Assembly: GCA_030148915.1 (NCBI GenBank)
Contig: JASBSN010000042.1
Location: 1 to 64,000 of the forward strand
Direction of reading: 5' to 3'
Source: Thiogranum sp.
GTDB lineage: Bacteria > Pseudomonadota > Gammaproteobacteria > DSM-19610
Length of the DNA: 64,000 bases
Positions 1-8,844 of the stretch are shown here, piece after piece (position 1 is the stretch's first letter; each line of letters starts with the position of its first letter). Position numbers and translations under genes: made by a program. The notes under the pieces are model-generated. The model was not told the DNA's origin. It did no database searches and was given only the letters and a program-made list of their open reading frames with translations.

Positions 1-1
1 G

Positions 2-115
2 GACCGGGGACTGCACACCACGCAAGCCTTGGTGATCCTGGCCCGGAAGATCGCTCGCACCGCCTTCGCCCTGATGAAGCAGCAACAAGAATATTGCCCC
101 GCAAAGCTCTTCTAA
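2..115 (+). CDS. IS110-family-type transposase, C-terminal end (partial, cut by window edge)
   Basis: Only the last 37 codons are present. The frame starting at base 2 reads DRGLHTTQALVILARKI and continues through RTAFALMKQQ to a TAA stop at 113-115. The LVILARKIARTAFALM pattern is typical of the C-terminus of IS110-family transposases (a DEDD N-terminal domain plus a C-terminal transposase_20 domain with a catalytic serine), but neither catalytic domain is in the window. It marks a possible insertion-sequence boundary just left of the RND efflux genes. I see no clear terminal inverted repeat after the stop, as is usual for IS110. Whether the rest of the gene is intact cannot be judged. Confidence 0.7.
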   Translation, partial: DRGLHTTQALVILARKIARTAFALMKQQQEYCPAKLF

Positions 116-164
116 GCATTGCAGGGCACCATAGAATCTCCCACGGTGGCTTCGTAGCACAATT

Positions 165-191
165 GTAGGAGCCAGCCCTGCTGGCGAACCG
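165..191. repeat. REP-like palindrome
   Basis: The stretch TGTAGGAGCCAGCCCTGCTG followed by GCGAACC contains the hairpin GCCAGC-CCT-GCTGGC. It resembles the short repetitive extragenic palindromes common in Pseudomonas and relatives. It lies between the transposase remnant and the convergent RND permease gene. IS110-type elements often insert at REP sequences, so its position next to a transposase end may not be accidental. Confidence 0.55.
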
Positions 192-208
192 CTTTCCTCA
201 ACTCCTCA

Positions 209-3200
209 TCAACTCTCCGCCGGTTCCGGCAGTGCCTCCGTCCCTTCGTCACCGTGCCCTTCGTTGCGGCCCAGCAGCATGTACATGGCCGGTACCACGA
301 ACAGGGTGAACAGGGTGCCGATGGTCATGCCGGCGGCCACCACCAGACCGATGGCGAAGCGGGCGCCACCACCGGGGCCCGCGGCGATCAGCAACGGAAT
401 CATCGCCAAGACCAAAGCGGCGGTGGTCATCAGCACCGGACGCAGGCGCACGGCGGCGGCGTGTTCGATGGCCTCCCGCTTGCCCATGCCCTCTTCCTGC
501 ATCTTGTTGGCGAACTCCACGATCAGAATCCCGTGTTTTGATATCACCCCGATCAGCGTCACCAGCCCCACCTGCGTGTAGATGTTGAGTGTGGCCAGAC
601 CGAGGCTGACGAAGATCATGGCGCCGCACACGGACATGGGCACCGTGATCAGCATGATGATCGGATCACGGAAGGATTCGAACTGGGCCGCCAGAACCAG
701 ATAGATCACGATCAGGGCGAAGAAGAAGGTGATCATCAAGTCGCTGCCTTCCTTCTTGAACTGCCGTGACTGGCCGGAATAGTCTACGCTGTAGCCGGGA
801 GGCAGCACTTCCTGCGCCGCGTTTTCCAGAATGCCGAGCGCTTCACCCAGCGTCACCCCGGGGCGCTGTACGCCGGAAATGGTCACCGAGTTCAGCTGCT
901 GAAAGCGTTTCAACTGTTGCGGCTGCACGGTTTCTTCCAGGCGCACCAGGGTGGCCAGTGGAATCAGATCGCCGGAGCCGGTGCGAATGTAGTATTGCTG
1001 CAACTGCTCCGGCGTCAGCCGGTCGCTGCGCTGAACCTGGGGAATCACTTTGTAGGACCGGTTTTCCAGGGAAAAGCGGTTGGCGTAGGCGCCGGATAAC
1101 ATGGCGCCCAGTTCCTGCGCCAGCTGACGCATGGTGATGCCCAGCGACGCGGCTTTCTCCCGGTCGATCAGAATGTTGTAGCGCGGTTTGTCGATCTTCA
1201 GGTCCGTGTCCAGGAAGATGAACTTGCGGCTCTCCTGGGCTTTGCCCAGGATCTGGTTGGCCAGTTCCTGCAGATTCTCGGTCGGTTCGGTGGTGCCGAT
1301 GACGAATTCCACCGGCAACATGCCGCCGCCGCTGGGTAGGGACGGCGGGACAAACACCGCTGATTGCAGACCGGCGATGCTGTTCACCTGCCCGGACAAC
1401 TGTTCCTGGAATTCATTGGTGGTGACGTCCCGCTCATTCCAGCTGTCCAGTACGAAACCCGCCAGGGCGGTGTTGGAGGCGGCGGTGCCGGCGCCGCCGC
1501 CGAGACCATTGAGCAGGAAAATGTTTTCCACCGCCGGGGCGTCGGCGGCAATCTGTTCCAGCTCCCGGCTGAACGGCTCCAGATAGTCCAGTGTCACGTA
1601 AGGGTCGGCGGTGGCGGACACCAGCACAAAGCCCTGGTCTTCCTTGGGTTCCAGTTCGCTCGGCGAGGTGACGAACAGGAAGTAACAGGACACCAGAATG
1701 ATCAGACCGAACACCAGCACCGTGGGCACGTCGTTCAAAGCGCCGTGCAGTCGCCGCTCATAGCTGCCGGCCAGTTTCTCGAACTGGCGGTTCAGCCAGG
1801 CCTCGAAGCGATTGCCGCGATGCTCCGGGTCGTGGGCCTTGAGAATTTTGGCGCACATCATTGGTGACAGGGTCAGCGCCACCACGCCGGAGAGCAGCAC
1901 GGCACCGGCCAGGGAGAAGGCGAATTCGACGAACAGGGTGCCGGTGAGCCCGCCCATGAAACCGATTGGCAGGTACACCGCCACCAGTGTGGTGGTCATC
2001 GCCACCACCGGCCAGGCCAGCTCGCGCGCGCCCTTAAGCGCCGCGTCCTTGGGCGAGAGCCCTTCCTCCACATGGCGGTGCACGTTTTCCAGAACAATAA
2101 TGGCGTCGTCCACCACGATGCCGATGGCCAGCACCATGGCCAGCAGGGTCAACAGGTTGACCGAAAACCCCATCAACAGCATCAGGAACGCCCCGCCGAC
2201 CAGTGACAGCGGCACGGCGACGGCCGGTACCACCGCGGCGCGGAGCGAACCGAGCGACAGGTAGACGACGATCAGCACGATACCGACCGCCTCGAGCAAC
2301 GTCTTGAACACTTCGTTGATTGAATCCTCGATGAATACACTGGCGTCGTAAGGAATGTGAACCTGCAAGCCTTCCGGCAGTTGTTCGCGAATCTGCGGAA
2401 TCAACTTGCGCACCTGGGTGGCCACGTCCAGTGGGTTGGCGCCGGGGGCCTGCTTGATACCGACAAAAATGGCCGGCTTGCCCTTATACCAGCTGGTGGA
2501 GTCGTAATCCTCGGCGCCCAGCTCCGGGCTGGAGATGTCGTCCAGGCGGACCAGGGTGCCACCGCTCGAACGGACGACGAGCTTGCGGAAATCCTCCACC
2601 GTGGCCAGATCGGTGGTGGCGCTCAGGTTAATGGCGGTATAGGGGCCCTTGGTCTGGCCTACGCCGGCCAGATAATTGTTGGCCTGCAGTACCGCGCGGA
2701 CATCGTTGGCGGTCACACCGAGAGCGGCCATGCGCTGGGGGTCGAGCCAGATGCGCATGGCAAACGTCTTGTTGCCGATCAGTTCGGCCTTGGCGACGCC
2801 GGGCACCGCCTGGAGCTTGGGCTGTGCCACACGCAACAGGTAATCGGTGATCTGCGAGGGTTTCATGCTGTCGCTGTAGAAGGCCAGATACATCAGCGCG
2901 GTGGTCTCACCGGTGGTCGAGTCGATCACCGGGTCTTCGGATTCCGCCGGCAGCACATTGCGCTGACTGGCCACCTTGGCCTGTATTTCCGCCACCGCGG
3001 CGTTGGAGTCGTAATTGAGCTCCATGTGCGCCTCGATGGTCGAGCTCCCCTGAGTGGAACGCGCGAACAAATAATCGATGCCATTGGCCTCGGCGATCGC
3101 CTGCTGCAACGGGGTGGTAATAAAACCTTTGATCAGATCACTGCTGGCCCCGGGGTAAGCGGTGCTTACCGTGACCACGGTGTTTTTGGTTTCCGGATAC

Positions 3201-3307
3201 TGGCGCACTTCCAGCGAAAAAATCGCCCGGATACCCACCAACAGAATCAGCAGGCTGACCACACTGGCCAGGACCGGCCGGTGGACGAACAGATCGGTGA
3301 ACTTCAT
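209..3307 (-). CDS. RND multidrug efflux permease (HAE1 type)
   Basis: 1032-residue inner-membrane proton/drug antiporter of the AcrB/MexB superfamily. It should form a trimer and export hydrophobic compounds with the adaptor encoded just upstream. The N-terminus FTDLFVHRPVLASVVSLLIL is the usual first membrane helix; a large periplasmic porter domain follows, and the proton-relay motif GIVVDDAIIVLEN with paired aspartates lies near residue 405. The second half repeats the layout and ends with an acidic tail. Length matches the family. The start ATG overlaps the stop of the adaptor gene by 4 bp, so the two are translationally coupled. No outer-membrane channel or regulator gene is adjacent, so it probably uses a TolC-like protein encoded elsewhere. 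The substrate cannot be told from sequence. Confidence 0.93.
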   Translation of the reverse strand: MKFTDLFVHRPVLASVVSLLILLVGIRAIFSLEVRQYPETKNTVVTVSTAYPGASSDLIKGFITTPLQQAIAEANGIDYLFARSTQGSSTIEAHMELNYDSNAAVAEIQAKVASQRNVLPAESEDPVIDSTTGETTALMYLAFYSDSMKPSQITDYLLRVAQPKLQAVPGVAKAELIGNKTFAMRIWLDPQRMAALGVTANDVRAVLQANNYLAGVGQTKGPYTAINLSATTDLATVEDFRKLVVRSSGGTLVRLDDISSPELGAEDYDSTSWYKGKPAIFVGIKQAPGANPLDVATQVRKLIPQIREQLPEGLQVHIPYDASVFIEDSINEVFKTLLEAVGIVLIVVYLSLGSLRAAVVPAVAVPLSLVGGAFLMLLMGFSVNLLTLLAMVLAIGIVVDDAIIVLENVHRHVEEGLSPKDAALKGARELAWPVVAMTTTLVAVYLPIGFMGGLTGTLFVEFAFSLAGAVLLSGVVALTLSPMMCAKILKAHDPEHRGNRFEAWLNRQFEKLAGSYERRLHGALNDVPTVLVFGLIILVSCYFLFVTSPSELEPKEDQGFVLVSATADPYVTLDYLEPFSRELEQIAADAPAVENIFLLNGLGGGAGTAASNTALAGFVLDSWNERDVTTNEFQEQLSGQVNSIAGLQSAVFVPPSLPSGGGMLPVEFVIGTTEPTENLQELANQILGKAQESRKFIFLDTDLKIDKPRYNILIDREKAASLGITMRQLAQELGAMLSGAYANRFSLENRSYKVIPQVQRSDRLTPEQLQQYYIRTGSGDLIPLATLVRLEETVQPQQLKRFQQLNSVTISGVQRPGVTLGEALGILENAAQEVLPPGYSVDYSGQSRQFKKEGSDLMITFFFALIVIYLVLAAQFESFRDPIIMLITVPMSVCGAMIFVSLGLATLNIYTQVGLVTLIGVISKHGILIVEFANKMQEEGMGKREAIEHAAAVRLRPVLMTTAALVLAMIPLLIAAGPGGGARFAIGLVVAAGMTIGTLFTLFVVPAMYMLLGRNEGHGDEGTEALPEPAES

Positions 3308-4401
3308 CCGCCGTCGACCTTGCCATCGAGCACCACGCTGTTGTCGACCTTGACCGGCTGGCCGTTGCGCAATTTGTTCTGGCCGGCCGCGACGACTTCT
3401 TCACCGGCCTTCAGGCCCTTGGTGATTTCCACGCGTCCATTACGTATCGCGCCGGTGCTGACCGGGCGGTTCTGCACCACCAGCCCCTGGTCGGTTTTCT
3501 GGATGACAAACACCGATTCGCCATAAGGGTTGTAGCTGACCGCGGTGCGCGGCAAGGTGAGGATGTCATCGCGCTTTGGCAACACCGTATTGACTTCGGC
3601 AAACATCCCCGGACGCAGCAGGTGCTCGGGATTATCCAGCGTCGCGCGCAGACGCAGGGTGCGGGTATTGCGGTCAATGCCGGGATTTATGGCGCTGATC
3701 GCGCCCTTGAAGCGCCGCCCCGGCCAGGCCTGGACGCTGATTTCGACCGCCTGGCCTACCTGCACCTCGCGCAAATGACGTTCCGGCAGATTGTAATCCG
3801 CGTAGACCGGATCCAGTGACTGCAGCGAGACAATGGCATCGCCGGGTGACAAGTACTGACCGAGGTTGATATCGACAATACCCAACTGGCCGCTGAACGG
3901 CGCGCTGATGGCTTTTTTGGCGATTCCCGCCTGCTGGGCCGCCAGCGCCGCTTGCGCGCTGTCCAGACCGGCGCGTGTCTGATCGTAGTCGGAACGCGAT
4001 ACCGAGCGGTCCTTGAGCAGCTTACTGCTGCGCTCGAACTGCAGTTGGCTCAGTTTGCGTTGCGCGATCAGGCCTTTGAGATCGGCCTGGTCGACACTGT
4101 CATCGAGGCGCAGCAGTAAATCGCCGGCTTTCACCGTCTGACCGGATTTGGCGAGTATCTGCTCTACCTTGCCGGCGACTTCGGTGGTGACGAAAATGCC
4201 CTGTACCGCGGTCAGACTGCCTACCGCATGCAGGTAAGGTTGCCAGCTTTGCACCTCGACCACCGCGGAGGCAATTACCGCCGGCGGCGGCGGCGCGGAC
4301 ATCTTCGCGGCCATCTGCATCCCGGTGTAGTATTTCCAGCCGAATATACCCCCGAAAATAACCAGCAGTAACAGTACTACCAAAATCAGTCGCTTGATCA
4401 C
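3304..4401 (-). CDS. RND efflux periplasmic adaptor (membrane fusion protein)
   Basis: HlyD/AcrA-like adaptor linking the RND permease to an outer-membrane channel. An N-terminal anchor (IKRLILVVLLLLVIFGGIFG) precedes a Pro-rich linker (MSAPPPPAVI), a lipoyl-like half motif (TTEVAGKVEQILAKSGQTVK), a helical hairpin, and the second lipoyl half (KKAISAPFSGQLGIVDINLG). The start is uncertain. I chose GTG at 4401, which gives a short cytoplasmic tail and has AAAGG ten bases upstream; a TTG at 4437 would add 12 residues. The gene is the first of a two-gene operon and its stop overlaps the permease start. About 365 residues is normal for the family. Confidence 0.9.
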   Translation of the reverse strand: MIKRLILVVLLLLVIFGGIFGWKYYTGMQMAAKMSAPPPPAVIASAVVEVQSWQPYLHAVGSLTAVQGIFVTTEVAGKVEQILAKSGQTVKAGDLLLRLDDSVDQADLKGLIAQRKLSQLQFERSSKLLKDRSVSRSDYDQTRAGLDSAQAALAAQQAGIAKKAISAPFSGQLGIVDINLGQYLSPGDAIVSLQSLDPVYADYNLPERHLREVQVGQAVEISVQAWPGRRFKGAISAINPGIDRNTRTLRLRATLDNPEHLLRPGMFAEVNTVLPKRDDILTLPRTAVSYNPYGESVFVIQKTDQGLVVQNRPVSTGAIRNGRVEITKGLKAGEEVVAAGQNKLRNGQPVKVDNSVVLDGKVDGG

Positions 4402-4782
4402 CCTTGTTGTACCTTTATCCTGACGAGCGCTTTGCAAGTAGACTGTTCACTTTAACAAAAATTCGTCGGCTTCGAGGCAACTTGTCGTCGCCGCGAATAA
4501 CTACACTGTGATGCCGAAAAGTAAACAACGCTGGCTGACTCAGGCGTAAGTTGGAATTCTTCTCTTGACTTTCGCCGGCGCCCCATTTCTCCCCGCCCTT
4601 GCTTATTCACAGGCATAAAGGACTACTCCGGAAAAGACAGCGCAAAGCGCCGCTCAGCGTATAAGCGATCTAGGTAAATCCATTATCACTTTGTTTTTAT
4701 TAGTTATAGGGAATTTGATATAAAAATGATCAATCTAAGCGACAGACCCTGATTGTCGGCCTTGCGACGTGTTTCCGCGGTC

Positions 4783-4818
4783 TCATCCACATACTTATCC
4801 ACAGCTTTTTGGGGATAA
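4783..4818. promoter_or_regulatory. Cluster of three DnaA-box-like sites
   Basis: A perfect DnaA 9-mer TTATCCACA lies at 4795-4803. A one-mismatch copy TCATCCACA is at 4783-4791. On the other strand TTATCCCCA (one mismatch) occupies 4810-4818. Three sites in 36 bases, next to an AT-rich stretch, is more than expected by chance in GC-rich DNA. The known meaning of the 9-mer is DnaA binding. Its role here (titration, regulation of lon or the efflux operon) is inference; no dnaA, dnaN or gidA lies nearby, which argues against a replication origin. Confidence 0.55.
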
Positions 4819-4848
4819 CTTATTTTATTGCGCCGGCGGCACAGTTGA

Positions 4849-4874
4849 TTGAAATTGTCACTCCTGAACCCCAT
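4849..4874 (+). promoter_or_regulatory. Predicted sigma-32 (heat-shock) promoter of lon
   Basis: TTGAAA at 4849-4854 and CCCCAT at 4869-4874 are separated by 14 bases. This fits the RpoH consensus (CTTGAA, 13-14 bases, CCCCATnT) closely, and the T at 4877 extends the match. Transcription would start near 4882, about 38 bases before the lon ATG. Lon is a classical heat-shock protease, which makes the assignment biologically sensible. Confidence 0.7.
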
Positions 4875-4919
4875 CCTGACAATCAGGCCATCCCCTAAAA
4901 CCACAAATAAGACTGAGCC

Positions 4920-7316
4920 ATGGATATCGAACTCTCGGAAGAAGAAAGCCATACCAACAATGATGCCCCGAATAGCGAACTGGTGCGGGCGCGGGATATT
5001 CTTCCCGGCGCCATCCCGATTTTGCCGATTTCAGAGCGACCCTTCTTTCCCGGCCAGGCGATCCCCCTGCTGGTGGACCCCGCAGCCTGGGAATCCACCA
5101 TCAAAGCCGCGCAGGAAAACGCCCACAATGTCATCGGCCTGATACTGGTCAAAACCGACCGCGCCGAACAGGCCGGCATGCGGGACTTCTACCGCATGGG
5201 CACCGCCTGTCGCATACACCGCGTATCCCGCCAGGACGGGCGCATGCAGGTGCTGCTCGAAGGCGTAGAGCGGTTTCGCGTCGTCGACTGGCTGAGCCGG
5301 AAGGCACCTTTTCAAGCGCGCGTGGAGTATTACCCCGAAGCGCGCTACGAGGAGATCCCCGAGATCAAGGCCTACGCCATTGCGGTGATCAACACCATCA
5401 AGGAACTGATCCCGTTGAATCCGCTCTACGGCGAAGAGTTCAAGTTGTTTCTCGACAACTTCCATCCCAACGACCCGTCGCATCTGGCGGATTTCGCCGC
5501 CAGTCTCACCACCTCGGCGCGCCACGAACAGCAGGAAGTGCTCGAGGCGGTGGATTTGCTGCGCCGACTGGAACGGGTACACGTACTGATCAACAAGGAA
5601 CTGGAAGTCGCCAAAGCCCAGGCGCATATCCGCAAGCAGGTCGAGCAGGAGATGCAGGATCACCAGCGCGAGCATATTCTTCGCGAACAGCTCAAGGTGA
5701 TCCAGAAAGAACTCGGTATTTCCAAGGATGATCGCACCGCGGAAGTGGACAAATTCCGCGAGCGCCTGGAGGCGCTGCAGCTACCGGCGACCGCCAAATC
5801 GCGTATCGATGATGAAATGCAGAAGTTTTCTGTGCTCGAGACCGGCTCGCCCGAATATGCCACTACGCGTAACTATCTCGACTGGCTGACGCTGCTGCCC
5901 TGGGGTAAATATAGCGAAGATCAGCTCGACCTGGAACGCGCCCAGGAGATCCTCGACGCCGACCACGATGGCCTGGAGGACATCAAACAGCGCATTCTGG
6001 AATTCGTCGGTGTGGGCATCATGAAAGGCGAAGTATCCGGTTCGATTATTCTGTTTGTCGGCCCTCCGGGAGTCGGCAAGACCTCTCTCGGCAGATCGAT
6101 CGCCCGCGCGCTGGGCCGCAAGTTCTTCCGCTTTTCACTTGGCGGCATGCGCGATGAAGCCGAGATCAAGGGCCATCGGCGCACCTACGTCGGGGCCATG
6201 CCGGGCAAGTTCATCCAGGCGTTCAAAGATACCCAGTCGGCCAACCCCGTGATCATGCTCGATGAAATCGACAAAGTCGGCGCCTCTTATCAGGGCGACC
6301 CGGCCTCGGCGCTGCTGGAGGTGCTCGATCCCGAGCAGAACAGTGATTTTCTCGATCACTACCTGGATGTGCCGTTCGATCTGTCCAAGGCGCTGTTTAT
6401 CTGCACCGCCAACCAGCTGGACACCATCCCCGGACCGCTGCTCGACCGTATGGAGGTGATTCAGCTTTCGGGCTACCTGGCGAGCGAGAAACTCGACATT
6501 GCGCGCAACCACCTGCTGCCGCGCCAACTGGTGCGCCATGGCCTGAAAAAGCGCGGGCAACTGCGTATCGACAAGGCGGCGCTGCGAAAAATTATTGAGC
6601 AATACGCCCGCGAGGCCGGTGTTCGCCGGCTGGAGAAGCACCTCGGGCAGATCGCCCGCAAAGCCGTGGTGAAGATTCTCGGCGGGGCCAAGCAACCTGT
6701 ACACGTGCGTGTCGGCGACGTCGAGGAATACCTGGGCAAGCCGGTCTTTGTCAAAGACAAACCGATCAGCGGGGTAGGCCTGATTACCGGTCTGGCGTGG
6801 ACGGCAATGGGTGGTGCCACGCTCACCATTGAAGCCACGCGCATTCACAGTTTCAGCCGCGGCTTCAAGCTCACCGGGCAGTTGGGCGAGGTGATGAAAG
6901 AGTCCGCGGAAATCGCCTACAGTTATGTGCTCGCCAACGCCGCGCGCTTCGACGCTTCGCCGGATTTTTTCGAAAATTCGCTGGTACATCTGCATGTGCC
7001 GGCCGGCGCCACGCCCAAAGACGGTCCCAGTGCGGGTATCACCATGGCCAGCGCGCTACTGTCGCTGGCCAGACGCCGTAAACCGGTGCGCAACATCGCC
7101 ATGACCGGCGAACTGACGCTGACCGGCCAGGTATTGCCGGTCGGCGGCATCCGCGAAAAAGTCATCGCCGCGCGCCGCGCCGGCATCAGGGTGTTGATTC
7201 TGCCGACGGCCAATAAGGGCGACTTCGAGGAAATTCCCGACTATATCCGCAGCGGACTGACCGTGAACTTTGCCTCACACTACCAGGAGGTCGCCGCCCT
7301 GCTGTTCAAACGCTGA
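4920..7316 (+). CDS. lon: ATP-dependent Lon protease
   Basis: 798-residue cytoplasmic AAA+ serine protease that degrades damaged and regulatory proteins. An N-terminal LAN substrate domain (about residues 30-220) is followed by a coiled-coil segment. The AAA+ module carries Walker A GPPGVGKTS near residue 381 and Walker B VIMLDEIDK. The C-terminal protease domain has the Ser-Lys dyad at Ser704 (PKDGPSAGIT) and Lys747 (REKVIAARR), 43 residues apart as in E. coli Lon. The ATG at 4920 lacks a clear Shine-Dalgarno sequence. The canonical clpP-clpX-lon-hupB neighbourhood is absent, so this may be a second lon paralogue. The pseudouridine synthase gene follows within 30 bases. A sigma-32-type promoter precedes the gene. 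Confidence 0.97.
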   Translation: MDIELSEEESHTNNDAPNSELVRARDILPGAIPILPISERPFFPGQAIPLLVDPAAWESTIKAAQENAHNVIGLILVKTDRAEQAGMRDFYRMGTACRIHRVSRQDGRMQVLLEGVERFRVVDWLSRKAPFQARVEYYPEARYEEIPEIKAYAIAVINTIKELIPLNPLYGEEFKLFLDNFHPNDPSHLADFAASLTTSARHEQQEVLEAVDLLRRLERVHVLINKELEVAKAQAHIRKQVEQEMQDHQREHILREQLKVIQKELGISKDDRTAEVDKFRERLEALQLPATAKSRIDDEMQKFSVLETGSPEYATTRNYLDWLTLLPWGKYSEDQLDLERAQEILDADHDGLEDIKQRILEFVGVGIMKGEVSGSIILFVGPPGVGKTSLGRSIARALGRKFFRFSLGGMRDEAEIKGHRRTYVGAMPGKFIQAFKDTQSANPVIMLDEIDKVGASYQGDPASALLEVLDPEQNSDFLDHYLDVPFDLSKALFICTANQLDTIPGPLLDRMEVIQLSGYLASEKLDIARNHLLPRQLVRHGLKKRGQLRIDKAALRKIIEQYAREAGVRRLEKHLGQIARKAVVKILGGAKQPVHVRVGDVEEYLGKPVFVKDKPISGVGLITGLAWTAMGGATLTIEATRIHSFSRGFKLTGQLGEVMKESAEIAYSYVLANAARFDASPDFFENSLVHLHVPAGATPKDGPSAGITMASALLSLARRRKPVRNIAMTGELTLTGQVLPVGGIREKVIAARRAGIRVLILPTANKGDFEEIPDYIRSGLTVNFASHYQEVAALLFKR

Positions 7317-7344
7317 GCGCAGCCGGGCTGCTTCGCGCCGAGCC

Positions 7345-7875
7345 ATGATCGTTCTGTTCAACAAGCCGTTTCGTGTTCTCTCGCAGTTCACCACCGAGAC
7401 CGACAAGGCTACACTGGCTGACTATATCGAGATTCCCGGCATCTACTGCGCCGGGCGGCTCGATTTCGACAGCGAAGGCCTGCTGATTCTCACCGACGAC
7501 GGCCGGCTGCAACACCGCATCGCCGATCCGCGCTACAGCAAGGAGAAGCACTACTGGGTCCAAGTGGAAGGCGTACCCAGCGAAGAGGATCTGCAACAAC
7601 TGCGCACCGGCGTACAACTCAACGACGGCCTCACCCGGCCGGCCCAAGTCTCATTGATCGACCCGCCGCCGGTGTGGGAGCGCCAGCCACCGATCCGCGC
7701 GCGCCGACAAATACCCACCTGTTGGCTGAATGTGGTGATCAGCGAAGGGCGCAACCGGCAAGTGCGGCGCATGACCGCGCACATCGGCTATCCCACCCTG
7801 CGCCTGATCCGTCATCGCATCGACCGCTGGCAACTGGGCGAACTGCAGCCGGGGGGGCTGGCCACGGTGGGTTGA
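7345..7875 (+). CDS. rluE: 23S rRNA pseudouridine synthase, RluE-like
   Basis: 176 residues. RsuA/RluB/E/F-type pseudouridine synthases isomerise uridine in rRNA; RluE acts on 23S U2457. The start MIVLFNKPFRVLSQFT and the motif GRLDFDSEGLLILTDDG, which holds the catalytic aspartate, are diagnostic, as is GRNRQVRRMTAHIGYPTLRL near the end. There is no N-terminal S4 domain, which fits RluE rather than RluB or RsuA. I chose the ATG at 7345 because the earlier in-frame ATG at 7270 overlaps lon and adds unrelated residues. It sits 28 bases after lon and could be cotranscribed with it. The exact target uridine is inferred from family resemblance. Confidence 0.88.
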   Translation: MIVLFNKPFRVLSQFTTETDKATLADYIEIPGIYCAGRLDFDSEGLLILTDDGRLQHRIADPRYSKEKHYWVQVEGVPSEEDLQQLRTGVQLNDGLTRPAQVSLIDPPPVWERQPPIRARRQIPTCWLNVVISEGRNRQVRRMTAHIGYPTLRLIRHRIDRWQLGELQPGGLATVG

Positions 7876-7886
7876 ATCGGGCGCCG

Positions 7887-8531
7887 CTAGCGCCCCTCGT
7901 GTGGGCTGGCGGCCAGCCCCGGCTGTTCGCCCCGATAGGCGACTGCGTCCAGAAACAGACTCACCAGCTGATCGCACAGTTCGGGCAGCGCCACATCACT
8001 GTAACGCGATGAGTGAAAAATACATTTGGCGTACAACGCCTCACGTATCATGCCCTGAAAGGCCAGCGCCGCCACCTTAGGGTTGAGCGGCGCAAGGGCT
8101 TTACGCGCCATCAGCTCACCAAGACTGAATTCGATAAAATCCGTAAATGGCTTCCAGCGATTATCGAAAAACTGGCGGCTGGCGTCACTCCCGTCCAGGG
8201 CGCTGTGCAGCTCCATGCGCAGATAGTCCGGATCCCGGGAGACGCTATCGATGTAAATGCGGGTGATTTTCCTCAGCACGTCGTCGAAACTACCGTCGCT
8301 GTTGACCACCACGTCAACATAACTCTCGCGCTTACAGGCGATTTCGTTCAGCACTTCTTCGTACAGCGCCTCTTTGGACACAAAGTGACGGTAGAGAATC
8401 GCCGGGCTGACGGCCAGGCGCACGGCGATTTCATCGACCGAGACACCGTGATAACCCTTGTCGGAAAACAATACCTTGGCCACCGCCAGAATGCTCGCCC
8501 GACGTTCAGCGGCTTTGAGCCGTTTGGCCAT
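7887..8531 (-). CDS. TetR-family transcriptional regulator
   Basis: 214 residues. The N-terminus (residues 1-60) is a TetR helix-turn-helix: RRASILAVAKVLFSDKGYHG, then SVDEIAVRLAVSPAILYRHF. The C-terminal ligand domain is helical and not assignable to a known ligand class. Its ATG is 62 bases after the stop of the TusA-family gene on the same strand, so the two probably form one transcript that starts at 8825. A palindromic element upstream of the tusA-like gene (8845-8856) is the natural candidate operator. The tail GEQPGLAASPHEGR is unstructured. Regulation of sulfur-related or redox genes is a guess from the neighbour. Confidence 0.88.
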   Translation of the reverse strand: MAKRLKAAERRASILAVAKVLFSDKGYHGVSVDEIAVRLAVSPAILYRHFVSKEALYEEVLNEIACKRESYVDVVVNSDGSFDDVLRKITRIYIDSVSRDPDYLRMELHSALDGSDASRQFFDNRWKPFTDFIEFSLGELMARKALAPLNPKVAALAFQGMIREALYAKCIFHSSRYSDVALPELCDQLVSLFLDAVAYRGEQPGLAASPHEGR

Positions 8532-8593
8532 AAAGACAACCCTTTCGGTCGCTGCCCGCCTGGGCCGGCTGCGTGCGAGCAGCGACCGCGGCT

Positions 8594-8824
8594 TTAACCC
8601 TTGCGGATATTGAAGTGGTATTCACCGTCTCGCTGGCTGGATTCCAGCATCTGGTTACCGGTCTGTTTACAGAACACTTCGAGGTCCTTGACCGAACCGG
8701 GATCGGTGGCGACGACTTTCATTACCTGCCCGCTGTCGAGGGCATTGATACCCTTTTTGGCGCGCAGAATCGGCAACGGACAGTTAAGACCCCGGGCGTC
8801 GATTTCCAGATCAGCGTTCAACAT
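8594..8824 (-). CDS. TusA-family sulfur carrier protein
   Basis: 76 residues, the whole TusA/SirA fold. DARGLNCPLPILRAKKGI contains the conserved CPxP motif with the persulfide cysteine Cys15. The family transfers sulfane sulfur, for example to tRNA thiolation (TusA) or within dissimilatory sulfur oxidation. The gene has a strong Shine-Dalgarno sequence (GGAGGTGG) four bases before the ATG. It is first in a likely two-gene operon with a TetR regulator, which is not the usual housekeeping tusA context. It could be a tRNA-thiolation carrier, a sulfur-oxidation carrier or a redox regulator; sequence alone does not decide. Confidence 0.9.
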   Translation of the reverse strand: MLNADLEIDARGLNCPLPILRAKKGINALDSGQVMKVVATDPGSVKDLEVFCKQTGNQMLESSQRDGEYHFNIRKG

Positions 8825-8844
8825 GTTCCACCTCCATTAAGTTA

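Larger units (their letters stand above)
4402..4919. other. Intergenic region between divergent efflux operon and lon
   Basis: About 500 bases without a convincing gene. It is clearly more AT-rich than its surroundings, especially 4675-4830. It contains a cluster of DnaA-box-like sites, a heat-shock-type promoter for lon and an inverted repeat pair (CCTGATTGTC near 4748 and its complement inside CCTGACAATCAGG near 4875). A possible 82-codon ORF on the minus strand (4704-4952) overlaps the lon start and has no recognisable features, so I do not call it. Confidence 0.6.

Noticed and set aside
4783..4830. Chromosomal replication origin
   Set aside because: DnaA boxes are present but dnaA, dnaN, gidA or rpmH are not near, and only three boxes are seen.
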